DNA of 64,000 nucleotides from Sphingomonas sp. Leaf21 (GTDB taxonomy: Bacteria; Pseudomonadota; Alphaproteobacteria; Sphingomonadales; Sphingomonadaceae). Made by a program: the position numbers and the translations under genes. The stretch's first letter is position 1. Every line of letters begins with the position of its first letter. The notes below the pieces were generated by a model, which was not told the DNA's origin, ran no database searches, and worked only from the letters and a program-made list of their open reading frames with translations. Below, piece by piece: positions 42,101 to 52,726 of this stretch. The DNA lies in the NCBI RefSeq assembly GCF_916858675.1, contig NZ_CAKASM010000001.1:372001-436000 (forward strand). Direction: 5' to 3'.

Positions 42101-45100
42101 AGGGTGCCCGTACCGGTAACGCCGCCCGCGATGGTCACCGTGCCGACGGTGTCGTCAAACGCGCCGAGGTCGAGCGTCGTCCCGCCATCAATCGACACGG
42201 CGGCGCTATCCGAGAGGCGATCGCTCGCTGCCAGGCGCAGGCTCCCCCCAACGGTCGTCACTGTCCCGGCGCTGCTCGTTCCTGCCAGGATCGACGATCC
42301 TGATTGCTGGATCAGCGTGCCCGAGCCGAGAGCGCCGCTGACATTGGCGCTATTCAGCGTGTAGGTGGCTGCCGTCAGCGTGCCGGTGCCGACCAACGTA
42401 CCGGCGAGTATCACGCTGCCGACGCGGTCGCTGTTACCCTGCAGATCGATCGTCGCGCCGGTACGGACCGTCAGAACGGCCTCGTCGGCGAGGACATTCG
42501 ACGCCCCAAGGCGCAGGATCCCGCCGGCGACGTCGAGCAGGGTCGCGTCGGCGCTGCCGGTCAGGGTCGAGACACCGCTTGCCTGCGTCAGCGTGCCGGT
42601 GCCGAGCCGCCCCGCGACTGTCGCATTATCAAGCGTGTAGGCCGAAGCCGTCAGCGTGCCCGTGCCGACCAGCGCTCCGGCGAGGGAAAGCGTGGTCACC
42701 GTGTCGCCATACGCCTGCATGTCCAGGGTGGCGCCGCTCGCGACACGGACCGCCGCACCGTCGGAAAGGCGATCCGCGCCGCCAAGGCGGAGCGTGCCTG
42801 ACGCGATCGTTACACCCGTCGCGTCGCTGCGACCAAACAAAAGGGTCGTGCCCTGTTCGACACGCAGCAGTCCGAGGCCGAGGTTGGCGTTCACCGTGCC
42901 GCCTTGCAACGTATAGTTCGCGCCGTTGCTGGCCACCGCCGTCGCCGTCAGGGTCGCCGTGCCGTCGACCGTCCCGGCGGATGTCAAGGTGTTGACCGTC
43001 ACGCTGTTGCCGCCGAACGCCAGCGTACCCGCCGCCTCGACGATCATGTCGGTCGTGGCGGGCAGAAAGGTCGTTCCCGCCACGACCAGCGTTCCGCCGG
43101 ACACATGCGTCGCGCCGCCATAGGCGTTCGTGCCGGTCACGGTCAGCGTTCCGCCGCCGACCTTCGTCAGGCCGCCGGTGCCAGCAAAGGTGCCGGCGAA
43201 GGATCCGCCGCCGACGATCAGTGTCTTGCCGCCGAGCGCGACGGTCGATCCGCCGACGCCGTTCAGGATCTGGACGGTCGCCGTGTCAGGGTTGACGCCG
43301 GAGACGTCGAACGTTGCGCCGCTGGCCGTCAACGATACGCCGCGGGCGGTGGCCAGGCTGCCGTCGCCAAGGAGGGCCAGGGTGCCCGCGCTGACGCTGA
43401 CGTCCGTCGTCAGCGAATTGGCACCGCTCAGTATCAGACGCCCGGCGCCTCCCTTGTCGAAGCCATCAGCACCGTTACCGGAGAGAATGCCAGCGAAGGT
43501 CGCGTCGGCGCTGTTGATCATCGAGAGGCCGCCGCTGGCTAGGTGGATACGAGTGCCCGCGTCACCGGAAAGCGCGGCGATCGTCACCCATGCGCCGGCA
43601 TCGGCGATCAGCGTCGTCCCCGATCCGGTCAGCGTGACGCTGGCGGCGTTGGCGAGCGCGGCGGCGTTCGCCAGCCGCAAACCACCCCCGGTCACGCTGA
43701 CGGCACCGGAGAGCCCGTTCGCCGCAACCAGCGTCACCGTTCCTGCGCCGCTCTTGATCAGCGAACCCGCACCATCGATCTGCGCCGCGACCGTGCCGTC
43801 GCCGGACTGCTCATAGGTCAGGGTTCCGGCGTTGATCAGGGTCGATCCCCCGATGCTGGTCGTCGTGCCGATCAGGGACGTGCCCGCGTCGATCGTCGTT
43901 GAGCCGCTCCAGGTGTTGCCGCCCACCAGGGTGGTGGTTCCGGCGCCGGTGAAGCGGACATTTTGCCCCGCGATCGATTCGATGATCGCGCCGGACAGGG
44001 TGATGGCCCCACCGCTCCGATTGCCGAAAATGCTCGGATCGGTCGCCAGATTTGGCGCCGCCACCGCAAGGTCGATGGCGTTCGCATAGGTCCCGACCGC
44101 CGCGAAATCGACCGTCGGGTCGATCATGCGCAGCGTCGCGCTACCGGCCGCTGTCGTGCTTGCCAGGGTAAGCGTGGCGCCGTCGATCCGGATGGTTCCG
44201 ATCGTACCGGTCCCCGCCAGGGTCAGCATACCCGCCCCGGCCGTCCCGGTGCCGACGTTGACGGTGGTTGCGACCAGATCCGTGACCGTCCAGCTGCCCA
44301 TGTCGCGCTTCGTCAGCGTGGTAATGCCGACGGCGCCGGATGCCAGCACACCGTTTGTGTCGCCGCGCAGGTCGAGCGTGTTGCTGCCGCCGCCCAGATC
44401 GATCGTACCGACCTGGGCTCCGGCGAAGTCCCCCGCCTCGCGCAGCGTGACGGCACCGCTCATCGCCGCCCCCGCACCGGTGACGCCGGTGTACAGCGCC
44501 AAACGGTCATCCCCACTGCCGAGCGTGATCGCGCCTGTGGTCGAACCGGCATACAGGCGCATGTCGACGGCGCCGACGGTCGATGCGACGGAGGTCGAGC
44601 TTCCGTAGTTGTCGAACACCGCGCTGCCGCCCGTCACGCTTATGTCGCCGACCGCGCCCCCGGCCGCCGTTACGATGCTGCTCGTCCCGGAACTGGAAAC
44701 CGACGCTGTCGATGCCCCGTTGCGCGTGAGCAGCGTTCCGCCGGCCAGCGTCAGCATGCCCGACCGGATCGTCCCCGCATTATCGACGGTGGCAGAAGCG
44801 GTCTGGCGATAGCTTCCGAGGTCGAGCGTCGCCCCATTCGCCACCGACAGCGCCGTACCGGACGCCAGCCGGTCGTCGCCGCCAAGCGTCAATGTTCCGG
44901 CAGCGATCGATACCGTCCCGGCGGCGCTCGTGCCGGTCAGGGTCGACGCGCCGCTGGCCTGCGTCAGCGTGCCCGACCCCAGGTTGGCGCCGATCGACGC
45001 GCCTTGCAGCGTGTAGGTGTCGGCGGACAGCGTCCCGGTGCCGGTGACGGCGCCGCTCGCGGTCAGGCTGCGGACGGCGTCGCTATAACCCTGGATATCG

Positions 45101-48100
45101 AGCGTTCCAGCGGCCGCGATCGTCACATCGGCATTGTTGCTCAGCCGGTCGCTCTCCCCCAGCCGCAGCGTCGCCGTGCCGATGGCGACGGTCGTGGCGC
45201 CCGCCGTGGCGTTCAGCAGGTTTACGCCATCGTCGACGTACATCCGCCCGCCGCCAAGTGCGAGATTGGCGGTCCCGCCGCTCAAATGATAGGCATCCGC
45301 CGTGAGCGTGCCGGTGCCCGTCAGCGTGCCGAAAATGGTGAAGGCACCGACGGCATCGCTGAAATTCTGAAGGTCCAGCGTCGCGCCGGCCCGTACCGTC
45401 AAGGTCGCGGTGTCCGACAACACGTCCGACGCCCCCAGCCGCAGCGTGCCGCCGGTGATGTCCACGACCTGTGACTGTGAATAGCCTGTGAGCACCGAAA
45501 CGCCACTCGCCTGCGTTAGCGTGCCCGTGCCGAGCCTGGCGTTCACCGTCGCGCCGTTCAGCGTATAGGTCGCAGCCGTCAGCGTGCCGGTGCCGGCGAG
45601 GGTGCCCGCGAGCGCGAGGCTGGCGATGGTGTCGCTGTAGCTTTGCAGGTCGAGGGTTCCGCCCGTGACAGTGACGGCAGATGCGTCGGACAGCATGTTG
45701 CTGCTGCTGAGGCGTAAGGTTCCGTCGGCCACCTGGGTCGTGCCGCTCGACAGGGTCGCGCCGGTAAGGGTCAGTATGCCACTGCCCGTTTTCGTCAGCG
45801 TACCCGTACCGGTGATCGCCTGGGCGAACGTTCCGTCGGTCGCCTGATCGAACACGAGGCTCGCGTTGTTGACGATCTGCCTGCCTGCGATCGTCGCGCT
45901 GGTGCCGGTCAGCGTGCCGGTGGAGACGGTCGTTATGCCGGTCCAGCTGCCCGCGCCCGACAGCGTCAGGTTTCCAGCACCGGTCTTCGTCAGCGAGCCT
46001 GTGCCCGAGATCGTTTGACTCGTCGCTCCATCGGACGTCTGGTTGAATGTCAGTGTCGCATTGTTGACGATCGACGCGCCGCCCAGGCTGGTCGTCTTCC
46101 CGATCAGCGTGCCGCCGGAAATCGTGGTAGTCCCGGTCCAGGTGCCAGCACCGGACAGGACCAGCGTGCCCGATCCGCTCTTGGTCACGGTGCCTGACCC
46201 GGAAATCGGGATCGACATCGTGCGGTATCCGTCCTGCACGAAGACCAGCGCGCCATCATCGACGATCGACCCGCCGGAAATGGTCGAAGCCGACCCGCGT
46301 AGCGTCGCGCCAGCGGCGATGGTGGTGGCGCCGCTCCATCGGTTGGCCGAACTCGATAACGAAATTTCGCCGCTGCCACCGATGGTCACCGCTTGCGCCG
46401 CAATGCCGGATCCGCGTGTGATCGCGCCGCTGAGCGTGGCCGTCGTACCACTGTCGGCGGCGAACCTTATCGTCCCGGCCGAACCTGTCGCGTCCAGCAG
46501 AATCGCGTTGGCGTAGGCGCCGGTCTGACCGAACGCGACCGTTCCGTCCGCCATGCGGATCGTCCCGCTGCCCGTCGCGCCTGCGGTCAGGGCGTGCAAC
46601 GTCCCGCCGTTGATCGAAAACTGATTGGCCAGGCCGGTGGCCGAATCCAGCGCCAGCGTGCCGCCGACGATGCTGACGGGCGAGGATATCGCGGTCGCGT
46701 CGCGGATCGTCCAGGTGCCGCTGCCGGACTTACCGATCGTTTCGAAGCCGATGATGTTTCCGGTCAACGTCCCCGTGCCGCTGCCGTCGAAGGTCAGCAA
46801 GTCGGTGCCGTCGCCACCGCTGACATAGCCGGTGACGGTCGTGGTAGCCGACGCACCCGATCCGCCGGTCAGTGTCTGTGTGTCGTTGCCGCCCCATAGC
46901 TCGACAAAGCCGGTCGTGGTCGATCCGGCCGCCAGCGTGACGGTGTCGACGCCGCCGGTGATGTTGATCGCAGCGTTGTACGGCCCGGCATTTGTCGCGG
47001 TCAGCGTGCCTTGGTTGACGATGGTCATGCCGGCGAAGCCGCCGATCGCCACGCCGCCGGTGATGGTGCCGCCGGCACGATTGATCACGGTGCCGCTGCC
47101 ATAGGCCTGCACCCCGTAGCTTCCGGTCGCGCCGGTGATGCTTCCGCTGTTGTCGACGCTGGTATTGGCCGACAGGGCGAACACGCCGACACTTTGGGAA
47201 CTGGTGATGCTGTGCCCCGCGGCGTTGGTCACGCTGGCGCCGTCGGAGGTGATGCGAACGGCCTCTGCCATGGTGCTGCCGATCGTGCCTCCGTTCGTCA
47301 GCGATGCGCCGGTGCCGCTCAACAGGATGGCGGCGGTGCCGGTCGTCGAGACGCTGCCCCCGCTGCCGATCGTGATCCTGCCATCGGTGCCGCCGGTGAT
47401 CCCACCCGCAGCCGTCACCGTGCCGACGAAGCTCACCGTGTTGCCACTGGACACACCGGACACGGTGACGCCGCCGCTGCCGTCGATCGCGTTCGATACC
47501 GTTCCACTGCCGCTCTGGAGATAGGCGAGCGAAGCATTGACTGTGATCGGAGACGCGGAGGACAGGCTAATAGTGGAACCGGCCAGCGTCCCCGCCGACA
47601 CGATCGTCCGTCCGGTCCAGCTGCCGGTCCCGCCGAGGGTCAGCGTACCGGCGCCCAGCTTCGTGAGGCTTCCGATTCCGCCGATGGAAGCGGTGAAGCT
47701 GGCGTCTGTCGCCTGATCGAAGACCAGCGCACCGCTGTTCGCGATCGCGGCACCGGACAGGGCGGCGCTTGCCGCTCGCAGCGTGGCCCCTGCGGCGATC
47801 GTCGTGGTGCCTGTCCAGCGATTGCCACTACCGCTCAGCAGGATGGTCCCGGCGCCACCGATCGTGACCGATTGTGCAGTCGTGCCCGCGCTGCGGGTCA
47901 TCGCACCCGATAGGGTCGCGGTGATCCCGCTGTCGGCCGACAGGGTCGCCGTCCCCCCGGCCGTGTCCAGGAACAGGGCGTTGGCGTAGCTGCCGCTCGC
48001 GGCATAGCGCAACGTGCCGTTCACCAGATGCAGACCGCCGCTGCCGAACGCGCCCCCGGATTCCGCGACCAGCGTTGCGCCATTGACCTCGATCCGGTTG

Positions 48101-51100
48101 CTGCCGCTGGTGTTCAGGAAGGCGATCGTGCCGCCGTTGGCCGCGATCGCGGTGCTGCCCAGTGCCCCGCCGGTCAGCCGCAGCAGGTTCGCCCCCGACT
48201 TGGTGATCGTCTCGAAGCCGGAGAGGTTGCCGGCCAGCGCGATGGTCCCGGCGGTGCCGGAAAAGGTCAGCGCGTCGCCTGTGCCGTCGCCGCCGTCCAG
48301 CGCGCCGGTCACGGAGATGCCGGTCGGCGCGGCGGCGGTCCCGGTCGTGATCGTCAGGCGGTCGGTGCCGCCGCCCAATGCGATTCCACCGATTATCGAG
48401 GATCCGTCGCTCAAGGTGACCGTATCGGCAGCGTTGCCGAGATGTATGGCCGTGCCGACACCGGTGATCGTGCCGCTGTTCACGATGGTGGCGCTGCCGC
48501 TTCCGGCGGTGGTCTCGATCGCGTACTTCGCGCTGCGAATCGTACCGGCGTTGGTGACCGACAGGCCGTTCGCCAGATCGTAGCCGAAGATGGTACTGTT
48601 GCCGGTATTGAGGGATTCGATCACGCCGCCCGCATGGTTGGTGACAGTCCCCTGCACGTCGAAGAAATCGACGCCTTGCTGGCTGGTGATCGTCCCGCTG
48701 TTGTCGAGATCGGCCTGGTCATAGAACAGAGCGGCCTTGGCGGCGCCGGAAATGGTCGCGCCCGCCGCGTTGACGAGCGTCAGCGCACCCGCGCCACGCT
48801 CGAGATGCACTGCGCCCATACTGCCTGCGGCGTCCGTGTTCTCGATTCGGCCGCCCGTGGCATTGGTGAGCGTGGTGCCGGTCAGTGCATGAATACCGGC
48901 CAGAACCCCGGTGATCGTGCCACTGTTGGTCAGGGTTATTCCTGCCCCTTCGAAGCGGACGCCATCGCCAGCACTGCTGGTCACGGACCCGCTGTTGGTC
49001 AGGTTGCCGCCGGCAAAATAGCTGATGGCGTGGCCGACGCTGCGGATCGTGCCGCTGCTCTGCACGTCCAGCGCGATATAGTCGCTGTAGATGCCGTTGC
49101 CGTTGGTGCCCTCGATGGTGGCGCCGACACGATTGGTCAGCGTGCCGCCGCCGCTGAATTGGATACCTGTCCAGCCACCCCGGATCGTCCCGTAATTGTC
49201 GACCGTCAGCGCGCCGGCCGAATAGATGCCCAGACCGTAATAGTCCGTGGCGTCGATCAGGGCGGCGCTATGGGTCGCGTCGCCGTTCCGGACGACGCTT
49301 GCCTGTTCCATTTCCAAGTTCAGGTTGACGCCGAAAGCGACACCCGTCACCGATCCGGTGTTGGTGATGTCGGCGATCGCCCGGGCCAGGATGCCTGCGT
49401 TCCCCCCGTTGATCGTGCCGCTATTGTCGATCGTCCCCGCCATTTCCATTCGGGTGGCGGGGTTGTCGGTACGATAGACGACGACGCCATTGCCGGTCGC
49501 GGTGATCGACCCGCGATTGGTCAGATAGAGTTGCGCGCCCGTGAAGACGGCGCTGGGGTCTTCGGGATCGATGTTGGTGCCGTCATTGACGATCCGCCCG
49601 GTGCTTTCGTTGACGAGCGTCAGCGCGCCGCCACTATCGATCGCGCGTCCGCCACCATCGCCCGACAGCTTGATAAGCCCGGAATTGGTGATCGTCGCCG
49701 CGACCGCGACGCGGATGGTCGCGGTCGCGGCACTGGACGTGGTCGACAGACTCCCTGCGTTGATCAGCGCGGCACCGGCCTGCAACAGGCTGACCGCCGA
49801 GTAGGCGCCGCTGGTATCGACAGAACCGCCGCTTCCGATCGCGATGCGGCCATTCGTCCTGCCCTGGATACCTTGTGCGGCGGTGACGGCGGCATCGAAG
49901 CTGACGGCGGCGCTCGCATCCAGGCCGCTGACCGTCACCAATCCGGTGCCGCCGATTTGCCGGCCGACCGAACCGCTCGCCGTCTGGACATAGGCCAGTG
50001 TCGCGTTGTCGACGATACTCGATCCGATCAGCGTGTCGGTCGTACCGGTCAGCGTGCCCGCCGATACCGTCGTGGTGCCGGTCCAGCCCGCACCGGAGCC
50101 CAGGGTCAGCGTGTTGCTGCCCAGCTTTGTGAAATTGCCGGCCCCGGTGATCGATGCCGCGGTCGTCGTATCGGTGGTCACGTCATATGCCAGCGTCGCA
50201 CCGGCCGCGATTGACGTTGCGCCCGTCCAGTTGGCGGGATTGCCACCGAGCGTCAGCGTGCCACCGCTGATGGCGATGGTCGCCGCGGTAGTCGCGAGAT
50301 TGCCCAGCCGGAAGCTGCCCGTGCCTGCCTTGGTGATGCTTTCGAAATTGCTGATCCGGGACGTGATGGTCGTGGCACCGCCATTCCCCTGAAACGCCAG
50401 CGTGTCGGTGCCGCCCGATCCGTCCAGGTCGCCGGTGATCGTCGCTCCCGCGACGATGTTCAGCGTGTCGTTGCCGTCGCCCAGCAGGGCGCCATTGGTC
50501 GTCGACGCGCTGTTCAGCGTTACCGTATCGTTGCCGTCGCCCAGGCTCATCGCCAGCAGGCCGCCCGATATGGTGGCGTTGTTGACGATCGTCGCCGCGC
50601 CGTTGCCGGTGCCGACCATCTGGATCCCGTAGCGTCCGGTGACCGAAATGGTGCCGTTGTTGGTTACCGACAGGCCGTTGGCGACACTGCTGGCATAGAT
50701 GGCGCTGTTACCGGAATTGGACGCCGAAATCGTCCCGCCGACCTGGTTGGTGATCGAACCGCCGAGGTTGAAGAAATCCATCCCTTGGTCGGCGCTGATC
50801 GTGCCGCCGTTGGTGATGTTGGTGCTGCCGTAGAATTTACCGGCTTTTCCGACGCCGCCGATCGTCGCGCCGGTGGCGTTGTTCAGCGTCAGCGTGCTCG
50901 ACGCCGACTGGACGGTGATCGCCGTGGTGCTGCTGCTGGTACCGCTCAGCGTGCCGCCCGATTTGTTGTTGATGGTGGCGGTGGTCGCGCCCGAGGTCAC
51001 GACAACCGCCTCGGTCGATGTCGCACTCGTGACGGTCCCACTATTGTCCAGCACCGCGCCGGGAGCCGTCAGCGCGACCCCGGCGGTGGCGCCGTTGCTG

Positions 51101-51270
51101 GTGCGCGTCGTACCGCTGTTGACCGTCACGGTTTGCGCCGACGCCTGCATCACGACGATGTGCGCGGCAGCAAACGCGGTCGTTCCCAGCCAGCGACTGC
51201 GCCGTATCCGATGTTTGGCAGTGCCGCGCCGAATAGTGATGACGCCAAGCACAGCGTCGGACATGGCCAT
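39154..51270 (-). CDS. giant autotransporter adhesin (type V secretion), about 4,038 residues
   Basis: Start ATG 51270 is chosen because GGGAGGG lies at ideal distance; an in-frame TTG at 51285 is weaker. The long, basic signal region (ITIRRGTAKHRIRRSRWLG, then cleavage after MQASAQ) is typical of large autotransporters. The passenger is thousands of residues of beta-helix repeats rich in G, T, S, A and N, with recurrent PATR-type GTLTKTGSGTLTL / LTLSGAGSWTG units and LTNSGTITG units. The C-terminal ~280 residues form the translocator barrel (YSLGGSAGRRIGLGG ... INARIDF, ending in Phe). Three nearly identical 276-bp units lie at ~41.3-42.1 kb. It should be surface-exposed; no dedicated regulator is adjacent. 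Confidence 0.95.
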   Translation of the reverse strand: MAMSDAVLGVITIRRGTAKHRIRRSRWLGTTAFAAAHIVVMQASAQTVTVNSGTTRTSNGATAGVALTAPGAVLDNSGTVTSATSTEAVVVTSGATTATINNKSGGTLSGTSSSTTAITVQSASSTLTLNNATGATIGGVGKAGKFYGSTNITNGGTISADQGMDFFNLGGSITNQVGGTISASNSGNSAIYASSVANGLSVTNNGTISVTGRYGIQMVGTGNGAATIVNNATISGGLLAMSLGDGNDTVTLNSASTTNGALLGDGNDTLNIVAGATITGDLDGSGGTDTLAFQGNGGATTITSRISNFESITKAGTGSFRLGNLATTAATIAISGGTLTLGGNPANWTGATSIAAGATLAYDVTTDTTTAASITGAGNFTKLGSNTLTLGSGAGWTGTTTVSAGTLTGTTDTLIGSSIVDNATLAYVQTASGSVGRQIGGTGLVTVSGLDASAAVSFDAAVTAAQGIQGRTNGRIAIGSGGSVDTSGAYSAVSLLQAGAALINAGSLSTTSSAATATIRVAVAATITNSGLIKLSGDGGGRAIDSGGALTLVNESTGRIVNDGTNIDPEDPSAVFTGAQLYLTNRGSITATGNGVVVYRTDNPATRMEMAGTIDNSGTINGGNAGILARAIADITNTGSVTGVAFGVNLNLEMEQASVVRNGDATHSAALIDATDYYGLGIYSAGALTVDNYGTIRGGWTGIQFSGGGTLTNRVGATIEGTNGNGIYSDYIALDVQSSGTIRSVGHAISYFAGGNLTNSGSVTSSAGDGVRFEGAGITLTNSGTITGVLAGIHALTGTTLTNATGGRIENTDAAGSMGAVHLERGAGALTLVNAAGATISGAAKAALFYDQADLDNSGTITSQQGVDFFDVQGTVTNHAGGVIESLNTGNSTIFGYDLANGLSVTNAGTIRSAKYAIETTAGSGSATIVNSGTITGVGTAIHLGNAADTVTLSDGSSIIGGIALGGGTDRLTITTGTAAAPTGISVTGALDGGDGTGDALTFSGTAGTIALAGNLSGFETITKSGANLLRLTGGALGSTAIAANGGTIAFLNTSGSNRIEVNGATLVAESGGAFGSGGLHLVNGTLRYAASGSYANALFLDTAGGTATLSADSGITATLSGAMTRSAGTTAQSVTIGGAGTILLSGSGNRWTGTTTIAAGATLRAASAALSGAAIANSGALVFDQATDASFTASIGGIGSLTKLGAGTLTLGGTGSWTGRTIVSAGTLAGSTISLSSASPITVNASLAYLQSGSGTVSNAIDGSGGVTVSGVSSGNTVSFVGTVTAAGGITGGTDGRITIGSGGSVSTTGTAAILLSGTGASLTNGGTIGSTMAEAVRITSDGASVTNAAGHSITSSQSVGVFALSANTSVDNSGSITGATGSYGVQAYGSGTVINRAGGTITGGVAIGGFAGMTIVNQGTLTATNAGPYNAAINITGGVDTVTLAAGSTTTGFVELWGGNDTQTLTGGSGASATTTVTGYVSGGDGTDLLTFDGSGTGTLTGNIIGFETIGKSGSGTWTIRDATAISSPVSIVGGTLALDSATGLANQFSINGGTLHALTAGATGSGTIRMADGTVAFGQTGAYANAILLDATGSAGTIRFAADSGTTATLSGAITRGSGIAAQAVTIGGSGEISLSSSANRWSGATTIAAGATLRGSASTISGGSIVDDGALVFVQDGYRTMSIPISGSGTVTKSGSGTLVLSGAGTWTGTTTISGGTLIGKTTSLGGASIVNNATLTFNQTSDGATSQTISGTGSLTKTGAGNLTLSGAGSWTGITTVSTGTLTGTSATIAGRQIVNNASLVFDQATDGTFAQAITGTGTLTKTGSGILTLTGATLSSGTTQVADGTLRLSSSNMLSDASAVTVTGGTLDLQSYSDTIASLALAGTLAGTGTLTAATYTLNGATVNARLGTGTLTQASGVSVLTGYSQSQVVDITGGTLRLGASDVLSDTATLTVRAGATLDLQNFSDAVGAFTIFGTLTGTGTLTADAYHLSGGTANLALGGGRMYVDDGVNLLNATAGATTVAIGTATLRLGESDRLSNNADVTIAAAGTLDIQGYSDAVRSLTASGAVTGTGTLSADTYTLQGASIGANLGSGTLTQASGASTLTGTSAAGTVSIAAGTLTLGGDDRLASGTALSVANGATLDLGSYRQTASATVDNAGTIRSGMLTLAGGTLLTRNGASTASVSSSGTSSIVTAAGGAVGDISVTGGSAVFDNYGSSTSVASTVGAVDMRLYAGSTTGAITLGSGDDRLALYTGVTGAGAAMSGAVTLREAGDFAGAQVGTIDLGGGSNTLDLRGDTNGVLASGAVGITTLTKRDMGSWTVTDLVATTVNVGTGTAGAGMLTLAGTGTIGTIRIDGATLTLASTTAAGSATLRMIDPTVDFAAVGTYANAIDLAVAAPNLATDPSIFGNRSGGAITLSGAIIESIAGQNVRFTGAGTTTLVGGNTWSGSTTIDAGTSLIGTTTSIGGSTLINAGTLTYEQSGDGTVAAQIDGAGSLIKSGAGTVTLVAANGLSGAVSVTGGGLRLANAAALANAASVTLTGSGTTLIADAGAWVTIAALSGDAGTRIHLASGGLSMINSADATFAGILSGNGADGFDKGGAGRLILSGANSLTTDVSVSAGTLALLGDGSLATARGVSLTASGATFDVSGVNPDTATVQILNGVGGSTVALGGKTLIVGGGSFAGTFAGTGGLTKVGGGTLTVTGTNAYGGATHVSGGTLVVAGTTFLPATTDMIVEAAGTLAFGGNSVTVNTLTSAGTVDGTATLTATAVASNGANYTLQGGTVNANLGLGLLRVEQGTTLLFGRSDATGVTIASGTLRLGGADRLSDGAAVRVASGATLDMQAYGDTVTTLSLAGALVGTGTLTASAYTLDNATVAGRLGTGTLTQASGVSTLTGSADATLLDVAGGILRLGASNVLADEAVLTVRTGATIDLQGNSDRVGSVILAGTLVGTGTLTAATYTLNSANVSGALGSGTLIQQSGSSILAGTSSAGTVTTVGGSLRLAASDRLSDSAAVSIDGGTTLDLGAFDDTVGTVTIAGGVTGTGTLTAATYALDSAAVVANLGTGTLVQRSGLSTLTGSSAASVVTVAGGTLNLGASDRLADTAALSIGSGATFDLGGFSDTVGTVAIAGSLTGAGTLTAATYALDGAAVVANLGTGTLVQRSGLSTLTGSSAASVVTVAGGTLNLGASDRLADTAALSIGSGAVLSLGSFSDTVGTVTIAGGVTGTGTLTAATYALDGAAVVANLGTGTLVQRSGLSTLTGSSAASVVTVAGGTLNLGASDRLADTAALSIGSGATFDLGGFSNTVGTAAIAGRLSGTGVLTAGQYILSGASVQANLGTGTLVQSDGLSRLSGQTAASRVVILGGTLALGADERLSDRSTVSIDANGTLDATDLTESIATLGDGPNGGGTVATGTRGRLTLGGSGTDSAFTGRFVGSGDIDKVGSGTFVYAPGQGMTTARLNVLGGTLQFAGETAGAMRVTGGTLTGGGTIGSALTLEAGTLSPGTTMQALGVLQASSLTVTGGTLVFDVAGGAGAYASDRIRVVGAAALGGGEVMVRSIATGADDLVSRFYTVVQAGSLTGSFANGGTLGSVSNDPALRWRLRYDLVPGSALIEVRKQVDFTAALSDGGTGSQQAVAAALGGAGFTASDAYANALNRIASGTPGQRAATFDSLSGEAIGNISTVSAAAVTGFAGLLQQRIATQGGFGTIGAAIWRGDGRPFNAIERLWSANRANGLSAAIENRADAGLAVWFVGYGSDGRIAARDGAASVRQFNTGQGMGSELRSGPVSFGLAWGINQIESTASARLSRSEGTIHQFGAYAGFDDGLSYASVTASYFAGDIRSQRTVVVNADVLGRANGKAGTHGYSLGGSAGRRIGLGGNLAVTPQVSGGVTSVIRDGFTEEGAGVLSLAVGRERRDLYQVSGQIRLAYRGVSGSGWVEPFVATGVRHIWGERDATSAMRFSGAPIGAGDFTIRGAELPPVVGLLGGGLNARLARWAMIDLNAEHSISRRQKEGRININARIDF
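41330..42160 (-). repeat. 276-bp tandem repeats inside the autotransporter gene
   Basis: The same landmark (GCCGAGGTT.AGCGTCCCG on the plus strand) recurs at 41401, 41677 and 41953, exactly 276 bp (92 codons) apart. Copies 1 and 3 share the ATCGAACGTTGCCCCGCTG segment, while copy 2 differs there but matches elsewhere, a mosaic expected from recombination or gene conversion. More diverged units with the same period continue to about 42.6 kb. Confidence 0.9.
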
Positions 51271-52578
<1,308 letters not shown>

Positions 52579-52726
52579 ACAGGCGGTTGCCCTTAGGGGA
52601 AGCGGGGTGGCGGGTGCAAGGGCTAATTGGGCGGCGCCATTCTCGGCGCCACGCCACCCTCCCCCCAAACCCTGCCGCCGACACCCGGCATTTGACGCGA
52701 CCGCGCGGGACCGCCATCAATCGGGA

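Noticed and set aside
40873..42303. Long open frame on the plus strand opposite the adhesin repeats
   Set aside because: It is the antisense shadow of the GC-rich 276-bp repeats; its composition is repetitive Arg/Ala/Asp and it has no domain or ribosome-binding site.
41330..42640. Regularly spaced direct repeats that could suggest a CRISPR or satellite array
   Set aside because: The 276-bp period equals 92 codons in frame with the autotransporter gene and there are no short repeats separated by unique spacers.
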